DNA of 64,000 nt from positions 1-64,000 of the forward strand of contig NZ_RCIV01000008.1 in assembly GCF_003666605.1 (NCBI RefSeq), in the 5' to 3' direction. Of this stretch, positions 53,001-61,514 are shown one piece after another; the stretch's first letter is position 1; each line of letters opens with the position of its first letter. This stretch comes from Propionibacterium australiense. GTDB lineage: Bacteria > Actinomycetota > Actinomycetes > Propionibacteriales > Propionibacteriaceae. A program made the translations under genes and the position numbers. Below the pieces are notes generated by a model. The model was not told the DNA's origin, made no database searches, and saw only the letters and a program-made list of their open reading frames with translations.

Positions 53001-53759
53001 GCCCCAGCCGGCCCGGTAGCCAACGCGAGAGTTGGCATCGAGTGCGAGAGAGTGGTTGTAGTCACAACTATTCCATCCACGCCACCACGAATTGCCGTTA
53101 TTCCTGCAGGAGCTTGGCAGTAGCTGGTTCATCGTGTTCTCGGCGTCCCAGCTGCCGTTGTCGAAGCGCGCATTGTAGTGCGTATAGGTCTTGAAGGGCC
53201 AGACCCAGCCCTTGGTCTGCTTGGGCTTGATGTCAACGGTCTGCCAGCTGGTGCCCTGCGCGTTCGCGGCGCGCACGACGCGATAGCCAGTCTCCGAGAC
53301 CGGCTTGTTGTTCAGCAGGCCATTGACGGTGTCGACGGGCAACTGGGCGACGTTCAGGTTCTTCCCTGAGCGGTCACGGTTGAGCAGCAGGGACTGGTCA
53401 CCCCAGCCCTGAGTATGGGTCTCCCAACCATCGCGGCCGCGACCGATCATGACCCAACCGCCACCATCGGTGGTCTGGTCGCAGTAGAACTGCTTCGGCT
53501 CGTTCATGGCGGGAGTCTGGAGCCAGTAGGTTCCGTCCTTCGAGCTGGGATCGTTCTTCTTGATCTCCCAGCAGGACGCGGCCGCAGTGGCCTCGCTCTT
53601 GCCGTCATGGGCCAGAGCCTTGACACTCGCAGTCACAGGCGCATTGGCATCGGCATTCGTGTCTGGATCCGCAGCAGCGGGAGTGAAGCTCGTCATGACC
53701 GACGCGGCGACCATGAGAGGGACGGCAAGAGCCGTCCAGGGTTTACGGTTCAGGCGCAT
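50061..53759 (-). CDS. Secreted 1232-residue protein with fibrinogen-like, propeller, Fn3 and paired beta-sandwich domains
   Basis: Signal peptide (KPWTALAVPLMVAASVMTSF, cleavage near PAAAD). A fibrinogen-like domain follows at about residues 60-290 (SCWEIKK, YCDQTTDGGGWVMIGRGRDG, paired Cys). Then comes a repeat region of about 400 residues with FVGGNFKGV, LAAGDFTKVNGA, YLGGTFTHLSG and FAGGYFSKS repeats (beta-propeller type), and a fibronectin III domain near 750-840 (APGQLRVTNSATDSVTLAWN). Two related beta-sandwich domains (ENATWSYQSSD..., GSQWSYRYETT...) each have a VADDGAVVYINGKEV / VRADDGVVVHVNGVEV core, joined by an acidic Pro/Glu linker. No LPXTG or C-terminal helix. Probably binds glycans, perhaps the polymer made by this locus. 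Confidence 0.85.
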   Translation of the reverse strand: MRLNRKPWTALAVPLMVAASVMTSFTPAAADPDTNADANAPVTASVKALAHDGKSEATAAASCWEIKKNDPSSKDGTYWLQTPAMNEPKQFYCDQTTDGGGWVMIGRGRDGWETHTQGWGDQSLLLNRDRSGKNLNVAQLPVDTVNGLLNNKPVSETGYRVVRAANAQGTSWQTVDIKPKQTKGWVWPFKTYTHYNARFDNGSWDAENTMNQLLPSSCRNNGNSWWRGWNSCDYNHSLALDANSRVGYRAGWGYANETRKSSGTFITQVKSGGSYQPFAEVYVRPETTSNDKGFTTIADTGSPAKPSRTDKAPSEYAQKTSWGVSGNLTGSVAEGSIQVQSFAQIGDTMFVGGNFKGVKKGANGQEQATSALAAFNATTGEWKSNLTFTFDNQVHDLLALPNGKLLAAGDFTKVNGASHAGTVVIDPATGAVDESWDLQIVNRISNGATSVKTLATDGTHVYLGGTFTHLSGKGVQNSYGRSAARVDMTGRPDRSWNPEFNGSVWGSDVDKTTGKYFAGGYFSKSKQTKVEWAASILTTSDAQLDNSFKFESSVTTDFYKRQYPKKSYQQAVNVADGRVYFGGSEHNLNGYDTATMKRQSGSITLTNGGDIQAIESRNGVTYASCHCSDFTYENAYSWDNLPGEPWTQADPIRWFGAWDSATGKQLNWTPYNLSSTRSTGAWGLKVSDSGILWAGGDFNRSYTSPKNTQWNGGFVLYGPRDNEPTEAPGQLRVTNSATDSVTLAWNGVAGATKYQVLLDDRTIATTTSTTVTVPRAGNQRYFVRTVDDNGNVSASSRVAVAPEAGKMDEANPVLLEDNATWSYQSSDTVPAENWNAADYDAASWSTGAAPIGYGDSALNTTVTPAQAAMQRPITTYFRNKFTVSNRESMGGVSVSYVADDGAVVYINGKEVSRTRMSEGAVKADTRANKVIKTTDARADRTVVTVPADQLVDGENTIAIETHLNYRSSASMTMQAMVTRVDQADMPAQAVSEPVDDAFGSEDDGAIEDEPFEGETAEDEGTAPETNPEGDIADEGAERPETTEPLAPVDAKDATGEVIEAGSQWSYRYETTKAEDGWNDAADLSEWKTGAGPIGWDNRNSEIKTPLERGLARTAYFSRDIDLGAVTDSTKLILKVRADDGVVVHVNGVEVGRMRMKSEDTNGDGKPDNVIEFTDSATQAVTTVEASKDENMLTIEVDSSVLRQGVNRIGVETHTNYMQTPSLTFDATATLER

Positions 53760-53904
53760 TTCTTCCTCAGGAGGGTGCTGTTGGGCAGTCCTGTGACTGC
53801 GTTACGCGCCTATCATGCCACCCTCAGTGGTTCATGAAAACCTGTCATGGCGGTGGGATCAACCTTAGGATTACTTATGAATGAACCCTTAGGGGTTACC
53901 CCGA

Positions 53905-55410
53905 TCACATCCCAGTCTTGGACTTTAGCATTGAACCGAGTCCTGACAAGTGCAATGGCTCCCTCAGGAGCCGGCACATGAGGCCGAAGCAGATGAGCGA
54001 GAGGCCGACCCCGAGCCCCAGGCCGAGCAGAGAATCTCTGCCGAGAGCGATGGCAACAAGAGTTGCAGGAACGCCGACGCTGACCCCGACACCGGCAAGC
54101 GGACGCAGCACGTCGAGGAGGCTCGGCCGCACGTCGAGGAAGTGGACGACCTGAGCCGTGGCCAGTGCTGCGTCGATGACCATGCACGCGGCCCAGCTGA
54201 GGGCGGCCCCGTTGATGCCCATGATCGGGATGAGGACGAGATTGCCGATGATGTTCGCCGCCAGGACGACGGTCTTGTTGAAGGCCGCCCAGCCGCTCCT
54301 CCCGCTCATGATGAGCAGCGAGTGGATGTTGCCGGCGCAGAAGGTGACGATCGCGCCGCAGCACAGAATGACGAGCACCCCCGAGCCGGACAGGAACTCC
54401 GGGCCGAGGACGAGCATGAGGCAGGGCGCGAAGATCGCCATGAGCAGGTGGATCATGGTGGCGAAGAGCACCAGCCAGATCGTCGCTGTCGAGTAGAGGG
54501 CGCGCAGCTCGGCCATCCTGTTCGTGTGCATGAGCCTGCTGAACTGCGGCGAGACGACGAGGCGCAGAGCGGTGTCGACGATGAGGCCGGCCTGGATGTA
54601 GCGACTCGCCCCGCCATAGATGCCGGCCGCCGCATTGCCGGCGAGAGCGCCGACGATGAGGACGTCGAGCCAGGTCAGCCCCTGCTCAAGGGCCGCGGAG
54701 AGGGTGCGTGGCAGGGCGAAACCCATGATGGCGCGGCGCCGCCGGGCAGCGGGCCAGCGGGGCTGCGGTCCGGTTTCGGCCTCGGCGGGCAGATGGCGCA
54801 GCAGCAGGAACCAGCTGAGCAGCAGGACGATGACGAACGGCAGCGCCCAGGAGACCGACACGATGGTGAGCGAGCCGCCCAACCCGACGGCCACGGCGAC
54901 GAGGACAGGGCGCAGGACCGGCAGGGTGATGTTCTGCACCAGGACGTACTCGCGCATATTGCCGAGGGCCCTCAGCGCCGCTGCTGCGACGACGGTCAGG
55001 GAGCCGACGGGAATGAACCACATGACTGCTCGGATGGCGTTGAGCACCGACGGATCGTCGCCACCCCAGATACGAGGAGCGACGATCTCGAGTACGAGGA
55101 CGACGACGAGCGAGATGCCGAGCGTCACGGTGCCCATGTAGGTCAGGCAGGAGCGGATCTCCTCGGGGCCGCTGATGCGCAGGCGTGGCATGAGGTAGAT
55201 CGCGGCCGAGTCGAAACCCAGCTTGGCCATGGCCATGAGGAGGGAGAAGACGCCGATGGCCTGCGTGACGATGCCCGAGCCGGCCGAGCCGAGCAGGCGG
55301 GCCAGCAGGACCGAGAGCAGGAAGCCGAGCACGGCGCTCGTGGCGGCCCCGGCGAAACCGATGAGGCCGCCCCGCGCCAGCGCCCTACGATCCTCTTTGT
55401 GTTCACTCAT
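53905..55410 (-). CDS. Polysaccharide flippase (Wzx/MurJ-like)
   Basis: 501 residues, about 14 helices. It begins with ALARGGLIGFAGAATSAVLGFLLSVLLARLLGSAGSGIVTQA, the typical MOP-exporter start, and has the ALEQGLTWLDVLIVGALAG and MHTNRMAELRALYSTAT loops. It exports undecaprenyl-linked repeat units across the membrane. The 145 bases between it and the fibrinogen-domain gene contain related AACCTTAGG/AACCCTTAGG motifs and probably a promoter for that gene. Confidence 0.88.
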   Translation of the reverse strand: MSEHKEDRRALARGGLIGFAGAATSAVLGFLLSVLLARLLGSAGSGIVTQAIGVFSLLMAMAKLGFDSAAIYLMPRLRISGPEEIRSCLTYMGTVTLGISLVVVLVLEIVAPRIWGGDDPSVLNAIRAVMWFIPVGSLTVVAAAALRALGNMREYVLVQNITLPVLRPVLVAVAVGLGGSLTIVSVSWALPFVIVLLLSWFLLLRHLPAEAETGPQPRWPAARRRRAIMGFALPRTLSAALEQGLTWLDVLIVGALAGNAAAGIYGGASRYIQAGLIVDTALRLVVSPQFSRLMHTNRMAELRALYSTATIWLVLFATMIHLLMAIFAPCLMLVLGPEFLSGSGVLVILCCGAIVTFCAGNIHSLLIMSGRSGWAAFNKTVVLAANIIGNLVLIPIMGINGAALSWAACMVIDAALATAQVVHFLDVRPSLLDVLRPLAGVGVSVGVPATLVAIALGRDSLLGLGLGVGLSLICFGLMCRLLREPLHLSGLGSMLKSKTGM

Positions 55411-55483
55411 TCAACTATCCTCGCACTGGGGTAGCATCTGAGCCCTGTTACCACTCCATTACCGCCCAACTGATTGGTGTCCC

Positions 55484-56104
55484 ATGTCTGCTTCCACAGA
55501 TCGTCCCCGCAAACGGCTGCTCATCGCAGCGGCCTCCGCGGTGCTCCTGCTCATCCTCGTCGTCGTGGCCACTCGTGTTCTGGGGGCCAGGTCAGAGGAG
55601 ACGGCTCACAGCACAGACGATTCGCCCCATCCCTCTGCCACGATCTCCGGCAGCGCCGACGAGAGCCCCTCACCCTCACCAGAGCGCACCGCTCCCGTCA
55701 CCCCGCTCAGCGAGGATGAGGCCGCAGACACGACGCTGGATGCGCTGTCCCGCACCGCCTCGGCCTTGTCCGATCCGGGCAATCCCGCCGATCTGTCCGA
55801 TGTACTCACCGACAGCGCTCTCGATGCGTACCTGGCACAGGCCGAGGAATTCATGAAGACGGGTGTGCACCAGAATGGTGCTCCGACGATCGAGAACGCG
55901 CGGATCATCGGGACCTCCGACGACGGAACGAGCATGGAGGTCGAGGCCTGCGTCGACTCCTCATCGGTGCAGGTGGTCAACGACCAGGGCACCGATCTGC
56001 GCGCCTCGGAGCCGAAGCGCTCACGAACCATCTTCACGCTCACGAATCCTGATGGCTCGTGGAAGATCGCCAGCGAGACCTTCCCCGAGGATCCGACGTG
56101 CTGA
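55484..56104 (+). CDS. Membrane-anchored hypothetical protein
   Basis: 206 residues: short basic N-terminus, one signal-anchor helix (LLIAAASAVLLLILVVVATR), a Ser/Pro-rich linker, and an extracytoplasmic domain with two Cys (EACVDSSS and the C-terminal PTC). The final domain (TIFTLTNPDGSWKIASETFPE) resembles small secreted domains that follow Ser/Pro linkers in actinobacterial proteins. It is divergent from the flippase gene. Its 3' end overlaps the 3' end of the polymerase gene by about 65 bases on the opposite strand. Role in the polysaccharide locus is inferred only from position. Confidence 0.75.
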   Translation: MSASTDRPRKRLLIAAASAVLLLILVVVATRVLGARSEETAHSTDDSPHPSATISGSADESPSPSPERTAPVTPLSEDEAADTTLDALSRTASALSDPGNPADLSDVLTDSALDAYLAQAEEFMKTGVHQNGAPTIENARIIGTSDDGTSMEVEACVDSSSVQVVNDQGTDLRASEPKRSRTIFTLTNPDGSWKIASETFPEDPTC

Positions 56105-57482
56105 TCTTCCCCCGCCGCGGGCCGAAGGTCTCACCCGTCTCACGCTGCCGCACCAGAAGGGCGACGGCGACGAGTGAGACCATCATGCCCGTGATCATCC
56201 CGTAGTAGAACGACTCCACGAGCGTCGCCATCGCGATTCCGCCGAGGACCGCCCCGAAGACATCGGTGGAATGCCATGCATAGACGGCAGCCGCGGCGAA
56301 GGTTCCCATGAACAGGATCGCGCCGACGATGCCATGCGCAAACAGGACCGTCCAGAACTGCCCCTGGGTACCCAATGAGGGGAGCCAGGGCAGTTCGGAC
56401 GGACGCGGGGCACCGAAACCAAGCAGCGGCGAATCCCGGAGCGTGGTGACCGTCTCGAGATAGTTGATGAGGCGGTCCTCGGTGGAGGAGCTGACCTGGA
56501 CGCGGTTGAACAGCGACTGGCCCATCGGCGAGACGACCCATGCCAGTGCGCCGATGAGGACGGCGAAAGTGCCCGCGAGGACCCGGCGGGTGTGTCCGGC
56601 GCGGGCCTGCTGGACACCCACCCACAGTGCGATGATCCCCAGACCGACGAGCATGCCGCGGTTCTGTGTTGCAGCGGCCGGGACGACCGAGATCGCCACC
56701 AGGGCCGCCACCGGCCAGCGATACGGCGAGTACTCACGCCACAGCTGGGCCGCGTAGAGCAGGGCGATGGGGAAGATGAGGGAGAAGACGTTCCCCCAGG
56801 TGTTCGCGTAGACGAACGGGGCGCTCGGGCGCGGATCCGTCGGTATCCACGGGTTCTCGTTCCACTGGGTGGTGGAGCGGTAGACGAGCTCGTGGATGAA
56901 GCTGTTCGATTTGAGCGCGCCTGGGAGGACATAGGACAGCGGCGTGTTGATCTCGAGTTTGGGCGCGATCATCGCGAGGAATCCCCCGATCACTGCCGAC
57001 AGCAGGAACAGGCTCATCGTCGCGCCGACGGTGTGGAGGGTGATGGTGTTTCGCGCGTTGTAGACGTAGAAGGCGAAGATCGTCGCGGCGAGCAGCATCG
57101 CCAGCCGGTAGAGAGCGCCGATGGCGCGCCCGGTGGTGTCGCACTGGACGATCGAGATGGTCGCCCAGAGCAGGAAGAAACCCCAGATGGACCAGCCACG
57201 AGGCAGCTGAAGGCCTCTGCGCCGTACCATGAGGACGAGCATGACGGTGGCCATGATCGGCCAGACCATGTCGCCGACGCCGATGAACCAGCAGACGATG
57301 TAGCTGCCGAAGGCGGTGACGAAAGGCCAGGCCGGCAGGGACTGTGCCTCGAGCCTCGTCACCCCGGACGCCATGTCGGCCGCTGGGTGGCGCCATGACC
57401 CCTGGGCCACAGGCCGCTGCCAGCGCCCGTGAGCGGATGGGCCGCCCCAGCGGCCATTCGTGAGTGCTCGCCGAGCCTTCAC
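56040..57482 (-). CDS. O-antigen ligase/polymerase-like membrane protein (Wzy)
   Basis: 480 residues from GTG 57482, which overlaps the upstream glycosyltransferase stop (GTGA). About ten to twelve helices with a large periplasmic-side loop (LEINTPLSYVLPGALKSNSF, TQWNENPWIPTDP). QNRGMLVGLGIIAL and the segment with EDRLINYLETVTTLRDSPLLGFG are typical of O-antigen polymerase/ligase proteins. It polymerises or ligates lipid-linked repeats. The basic C-terminal tail (PRRGKISTSDPRGRSRWRSS) lies in the overlap with the convergent gene. Confidence 0.85.
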   Translation of the reverse strand: MKARRALTNGRWGGPSAHGRWQRPVAQGSWRHPAADMASGVTRLEAQSLPAWPFVTAFGSYIVCWFIGVGDMVWPIMATVMLVLMVRRRGLQLPRGWSIWGFFLLWATISIVQCDTTGRAIGALYRLAMLLAATIFAFYVYNARNTITLHTVGATMSLFLLSAVIGGFLAMIAPKLEINTPLSYVLPGALKSNSFIHELVYRSTTQWNENPWIPTDPRPSAPFVYANTWGNVFSLIFPIALLYAAQLWREYSPYRWPVAALVAISVVPAAATQNRGMLVGLGIIALWVGVQQARAGHTRRVLAGTFAVLIGALAWVVSPMGQSLFNRVQVSSSTEDRLINYLETVTTLRDSPLLGFGAPRPSELPWLPSLGTQGQFWTVLFAHGIVGAILFMGTFAAAAVYAWHSTDVFGAVLGGIAMATLVESFYYGMITGMMVSLVAVALLVRQRETGETFGPRRGKISTSDPRGRSRWRSSTSHQDS

Positions 57483-58717
57483 CGTGTCTGCCTCGCCGAC
57501 CAGGCCGACCGGGCGTAGAGCACCGGCCCTTCGAGGAAGCCCTTGACCTCGGACCTGGTGAGGGAACCGGGCGTGTCGTCGTCCGCCCCTGCGACCCGCG
57601 CAGAACCCGGCCTGAGGCGGGCGGCCACGGCGGGCAGCCGGCGGGCCAGGGTGAGCAGCGTACTGGGGCGTTCGAGCACCGACTTGGTGAGCAGCGCCGC
57701 CATGCCGGAGCCGTTGCCGCGGATCTGGGTGTCCAGACCGGCCTCGTCCCTGCGGTGGCGGTGGTGCAGTACCGCGTCCGGGGTGTGGACGATGACCCAC
57801 CCCGCCCGCAGCACGCGCGCGAACATGTCGAGGTCCTCTCCCCCACGGGTCGGGGTGCCCGCGCCGAGTGCGACATCGAATCGGCCGGCCTCGGCCAGCG
57901 CCTCGGCCCGGTAGGCCATGCAGACGCCGGCGCCCACGCGGGCGGTCGTCACCGGGTAGAGAGGGCCGCCCTCGCCGGGGGCGCCGAAGTCACGCACCGG
58001 GCGCGGGATCGGGCCGCTCGCCCACACGTGCGGCGCGTCGTCCTTGGGGAAGCCGCCGCGTGACTCGAACCAGCGCTGGGCCCGGTAGCGCAGCTCGGCG
58101 GGCAGGACCACGCCGGTCGTCGCACCGATGATGTGACCGGAGTCGGCGGCGAAGGGGTCGAGCAGGGCGACGAGCCAGCCGGCGTCGACGATGGCGTCGT
58201 CGTCGGTGAAGGCGATGAACGGGCGGGTCGCGGCGACGACTCCGGCGTTGCGGGCCTGGGACAGACCCTTGACGGGCTGTTCGACGATACGCAAACGCGA
58301 GTCCTCGACATCGCCGAGCGCCTGGGTCACCCGACCCGTGCTCGGAGCGTTGTCGACGACGATGAGCTCGAAATCCGGATGCGTCTGGGCCAGGACGGCC
58401 TCAACGGCGGGACGCAGCAGATCACAGCCGCCCGTCGTGCACAGCACCACCGAGGCGGGCAGTCCCGCACCGGCGCCCTCACGCCAGCCGCGGTCGGGCG
58501 CCGCCGGTAGCGTCCGCACCTCGGGGGCGGTGGTGATGTCCTGGCCGGTGGCGATCGTCACGGCGCCGGCCGTACGGGTGCCGTCGCGCACGAGAACGAG
58601 GGTGGTGGCCTGACCGAAGTCGCTGATGATTGTCATCCGGCCGGCTGAGCGATCCCACTGGACGATGCGGGAACCGGCCTCGTCGACCTCGTCGTGGGGC
58701 CTGTCAGCGGCCGGCAT
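57479..58717 (-). CDS. Family 2 glycosyltransferase with N-terminal extension
   Basis: 412 residues from ATG 58717 (GGAGGAAGT upstream). GT2 core from about residue 88: SVVLCTTGGCDLL, ELIVVDNAPSTG, GLSQARNAGVVAA, FTDDDAIVD (metal DxD), and the acceptor-side GGEDLDMFARVLRAG. The first ~85 residues (TIISDFGQATTLVLVRDGT) form an extra small domain. It transfers a sugar during repeat-unit assembly. It overlaps the Wzz-like gene by 14 bases and the polymerase by 4. Confidence 0.88.
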   Translation of the reverse strand: MPAADRPHDEVDEAGSRIVQWDRSAGRMTIISDFGQATTLVLVRDGTRTAGAVTIATGQDITTAPEVRTLPAAPDRGWREGAGAGLPASVVLCTTGGCDLLRPAVEAVLAQTHPDFELIVVDNAPSTGRVTQALGDVEDSRLRIVEQPVKGLSQARNAGVVAATRPFIAFTDDDAIVDAGWLVALLDPFAADSGHIIGATTGVVLPAELRYRAQRWFESRGGFPKDDAPHVWASGPIPRPVRDFGAPGEGGPLYPVTTARVGAGVCMAYRAEALAEAGRFDVALGAGTPTRGGEDLDMFARVLRAGWVIVHTPDAVLHHRHRRDEAGLDTQIRGNGSGMAALLTKSVLERPSTLLTLARRLPAVAARLRPGSARVAGADDDTPGSLTRSEVKGFLEGPVLYARSAWSARQTR

Positions 58718-60566
58718 ACTTCCTCCCTCGGTTCTGACGCCGGATCATCCTGCTGTAGCTCGCCGCGGACTTGACGTTGGGGCGCGAGACGGAGGATCGG
58801 GGCCTGTGCTCGGTGACACGTCCCGTCTCCTGTGCATCGGGTTCATCGGCGATGGCGGTTTCCTCCTGTTGCGCGGATTCCTCGGCTGCGATGTACAGGG
58901 AAGGGACCAGCACCGTGGGCTCGTCGACGGAAGCAGCGCCCTCGGGCTCGGCATCGGCTGGTCGAGTCTCCTCCGCAGAGGCGGGAGTGGGCACGTCAGG
59001 CTCATCGGGCGATGACCGCTGAGGCTCGCCCTGTGGTTCCTCGGCCGGCGGAAACTCGTCGGACTCGGTGACCAAGGACAGCCGCTGAGGCTCGCCCGCC
59101 GAGATCGGCTCGTCGAACTCGCCGACCAACGACAGCCGCTGGGGCTGATCGGCCGGGAAGGGTCCCTGAGGCTCCTCGGTCAGGAGCGCATCCATGAGGC
59201 CACCCGTGTGGGGCTGGGAGACCGCCCGCCAGGACCCGGCTGCCCCGGACACCGCCCGCCAGGACTCGGCGACAGGGGTCTGGGGTGTTGCCTGCGGCGG
59301 CTGGACGTCTTGCTGGGCCTGTGCCGGAGGCTGCCATGGCGCAGCAGGGCCCTGGGGCCGCTGGCCGATGACCTGAGCAGGCGCTACAGGAATCTCGCCG
59401 TCGAACAGGACCAGGCCTGTGACATCACGATCAGCGATGTTGAGCTGGTCGAGCAGGGCGTGCAGTTCTCCCAGGGAGGCACCCGTGGCGGTTCCGATGA
59501 GGATGCGGCCTCCGTCCCCGAGCCGTCCGATGATCTCGGCGAGAGGCATACGGCGGTCGATGGAGATCGGGGGCGTGGCGGACTGAGCCTCGCGAGCACG
59601 GTCGAGCGCCTGGGTGAAGGCGAGTGCGCGGGGATCGGCGCCGTCCGCCATGATGATGAGATCTGATCTCTTCCCGATGGACAGGGCCGCCAGCTGGGCC
59701 GGTGCGTCCCATTGGGCCTCCGGCGCGACCCCGTCCTGGGCTCCCCATACGGGCAGACCGGTCAGATCGGACAGCTGGCGGGCCGAGAGCACTCGCTTCT
59801 CGCGGCGCTCACGGACGAGCCCGATGGCCAAACCCGCGACGAGACCGACGAGAAGACCGATCGCGATGGTTCTCATCCTGGGCGGGCTGACGATGTCCGG
59901 GGAGTCCTCGGCGCCGGTGATCACCCGGGCCGCCGTGGCGTTGTACGCGGCGAGCTGGTCCTGCTGCTTGGTCAGATCGGCGATCTCGGTCCGGATCGTC
60001 TCGGCGCGGGTCTGGCCGGCGGAGGAACCCGTGTCGAGCCTGGCGGCCTCCTCGTTCAGGCTCGCGATCCGATCGGTGATGGCTTTCGCCATCTCGTCGG
60101 CGCGTTGACGAGTGAGGGCCGTGCGCTGATCGATGTAGGCGGCGGTGATCGCATTGGCCACCGCGACAGCCTGGTCACGGCTACTACCCGACCAGGTGAT
60201 CGTCACGACCGTGCCATTGGTGTCGCCCTCGACCTTGAGACCGGACTTGAGGTCACTGAGGGTCAGATCTCCCGTGTCCATGGAGTTGAGGGCTTGGCGC
60301 AATGTGGTGCCTGACGTGGCGATTCCCTTCTCGGTCACCATGTCGGTGCTGGACAGTGAGGTGCGCGAGGCCGGCTCGGGGGTCGGTGAGGGAGATGTGA
60401 TGGTGACGCTCGATGCCGCACTGTGCGTGCTGGGCAGGATGAGGATCGCCACCGAGGCGAGCAGGCCGCCGAGGAGAACACCCGTGACGATCTCCCTCCA
60501 GCGGCGTTGGAGCTCGTGCCAGAGAATCTGGGGGCCGCCAGTGGGAGGCGGAGTGAGGATGCTCAT
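58704..60566 (-). CDS. Wzz-type chain-length regulator with degenerate kinase-like domain and repetitive tail
   Basis: 620 residues. Wzz domain with helix 1 (TGVLLGGLLASVAILIL), a coiled-coil-rich extracytoplasmic part (DEMAKAITDRIASLNEEAAR, IADLTKQQDQLAAYNA) and helix 2 (AIGLLVGLVAGLAIGL). A BY-kinase-like domain follows (DLIIMADGADPRALAFTQAL) in which I see no Walker A GKS/T. The last ~200 residues are Pro/Glu/Gln-rich with SWRAVS repeats and three PQRLS/PQRSS repeats ending in a basic motif (RRQNRGRKYAGR). It probably sets polymer length without kinase activity. It overlaps the next glycosyltransferase start by ATGA. Confidence 0.85.
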   Translation of the reverse strand: MSILTPPPTGGPQILWHELQRRWREIVTGVLLGGLLASVAILILPSTHSAASSVTITSPSPTPEPASRTSLSSTDMVTEKGIATSGTTLRQALNSMDTGDLTLSDLKSGLKVEGDTNGTVVTITWSGSSRDQAVAVANAITAAYIDQRTALTRQRADEMAKAITDRIASLNEEAARLDTGSSAGQTRAETIRTEIADLTKQQDQLAAYNATAARVITGAEDSPDIVSPPRMRTIAIGLLVGLVAGLAIGLVRERREKRVLSARQLSDLTGLPVWGAQDGVAPEAQWDAPAQLAALSIGKRSDLIIMADGADPRALAFTQALDRAREAQSATPPISIDRRMPLAEIIGRLGDGGRILIGTATGASLGELHALLDQLNIADRDVTGLVLFDGEIPVAPAQVIGQRPQGPAAPWQPPAQAQQDVQPPQATPQTPVAESWRAVSGAAGSWRAVSQPHTGGLMDALLTEEPQGPFPADQPQRLSLVGEFDEPISAGEPQRLSLVTESDEFPPAEEPQGEPQRSSPDEPDVPTPASAEETRPADAEPEGAASVDEPTVLVPSLYIAAEESAQQEETAIADEPDAQETGRVTEHRPRSSVSRPNVKSAASYSRMIRRQNRGRKYAGR

Positions 60567-61513
60567 TCGGTCTCTCCTTGGAGGTTCTGCCCGGAAGGAT
60601 TCTTCTGGTTGCGCAACCAGGACTGGCGGGCCTCAAGGCGTCTGATGAGGCCGGCGGCCCGCCGCGAGCCGAGGGCTTCGATGGGCGGTCTGACGGCGGC
60701 GGCGAAGCGGGCCATCTCGGCCTCGCGCTCGGCACCAGTCAGATTACTCATTGAGACGATCCTACTCAGGCGGACGCCGGTGAGTCGCTCGGAGAGATCG
60801 GCGAAGGCCTGGGCCTGTCGCTCATCGGCCCATGAGGCGTTCCGCCACTGCCCCGAGGCGGTGATCTGGGCGGAGTGGACGCGGTAGACGATGCCCCAGC
60901 GGCCGAGGCGGCGAAGGCGCCCGCCGGCCGCAGCGGAGCGCAGCCACAGGTCGTAGTCCTCGGCGGGCACCTCGCGGTAGCCACCCACCCGGTCGAGCAG
61001 GTCCCGGGTCGCCACCATGGTGGGGTGGCAGACCGGGTTGGTCAGCAGCAGGTGCAGGCCGAACTCGTCGGGGCCGATCGGATAGGGCACGCGGGGCACG
61101 ATCCTGCGGCCTGCCCCGCCGCCTGCGGGTTCGCGGAGTTCGATCTGCTGCAGGAAGACCATGTCGTCGCCACGCGCGAGGCACCTCAGCGCGGCGCTGA
61201 AGCGGCCCGGCAGTGAGATGTCGTCGGCGTCCATGCGCCCGACCAGCTCGGAGTCGGAGGCCTCGAGCAGCTGGGTGAGGACGCGCGTGATGCCGCCGGC
61301 CCCGGGAACGACCTCGACCAGACGCAGCCTGGGATCGACGACGCCCCTGCGAGTGGCGCCGGCCAGCACCTGCTCGGCGGTGCGGTCGCTGGAGCCGTCG
61401 TCGCCGACGACGAGTTCGGCGTCGGCGGGCATGGCGGACAGCGTCGAACGCACCGCCTTCGCGACGGTGGACTCGGCGTTGCGGGCCGGCAGGAGAACGG
61501 ACAGGCGTGGCAC
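60563..61513 (-). CDS. Family 2 glycosyltransferase
   Basis: 316 residues from GTG 61513 (GGGAGGG 5 bases upstream). GT2 fold: VPRLSVLLPARNAESTV, ELVVGDDGSSDRTAEQVL, LVGRMDADDISLPGRF (DxD), and the acceptor region GGYREVPAEDYDLWLRSA. It starts just after the CDP-alcohol transferase stop and ends in the ATGA overlap with the Wzz gene, so the EPS genes form a tight operon. Confidence 0.9.
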   Translation of the reverse strand: MPRLSVLLPARNAESTVAKAVRSTLSAMPADAELVVGDDGSSDRTAEQVLAGATRRGVVDPRLRLVEVVPGAGGITRVLTQLLEASDSELVGRMDADDISLPGRFSAALRCLARGDDMVFLQQIELREPAGGGAGRRIVPRVPYPIGPDEFGLHLLLTNPVCHPTMVATRDLLDRVGGYREVPAEDYDLWLRSAAAGGRLRRLGRWGIVYRVHSAQITASGQWRNASWADERQAQAFADLSERLTGVRLSRIVSMSNLTGAEREAEMARFAAAVRPPIEALGSRRAAGLIRRLEARQSWLRNQKNPSGQNLQGETE

Positions 61514-61514
61514 G

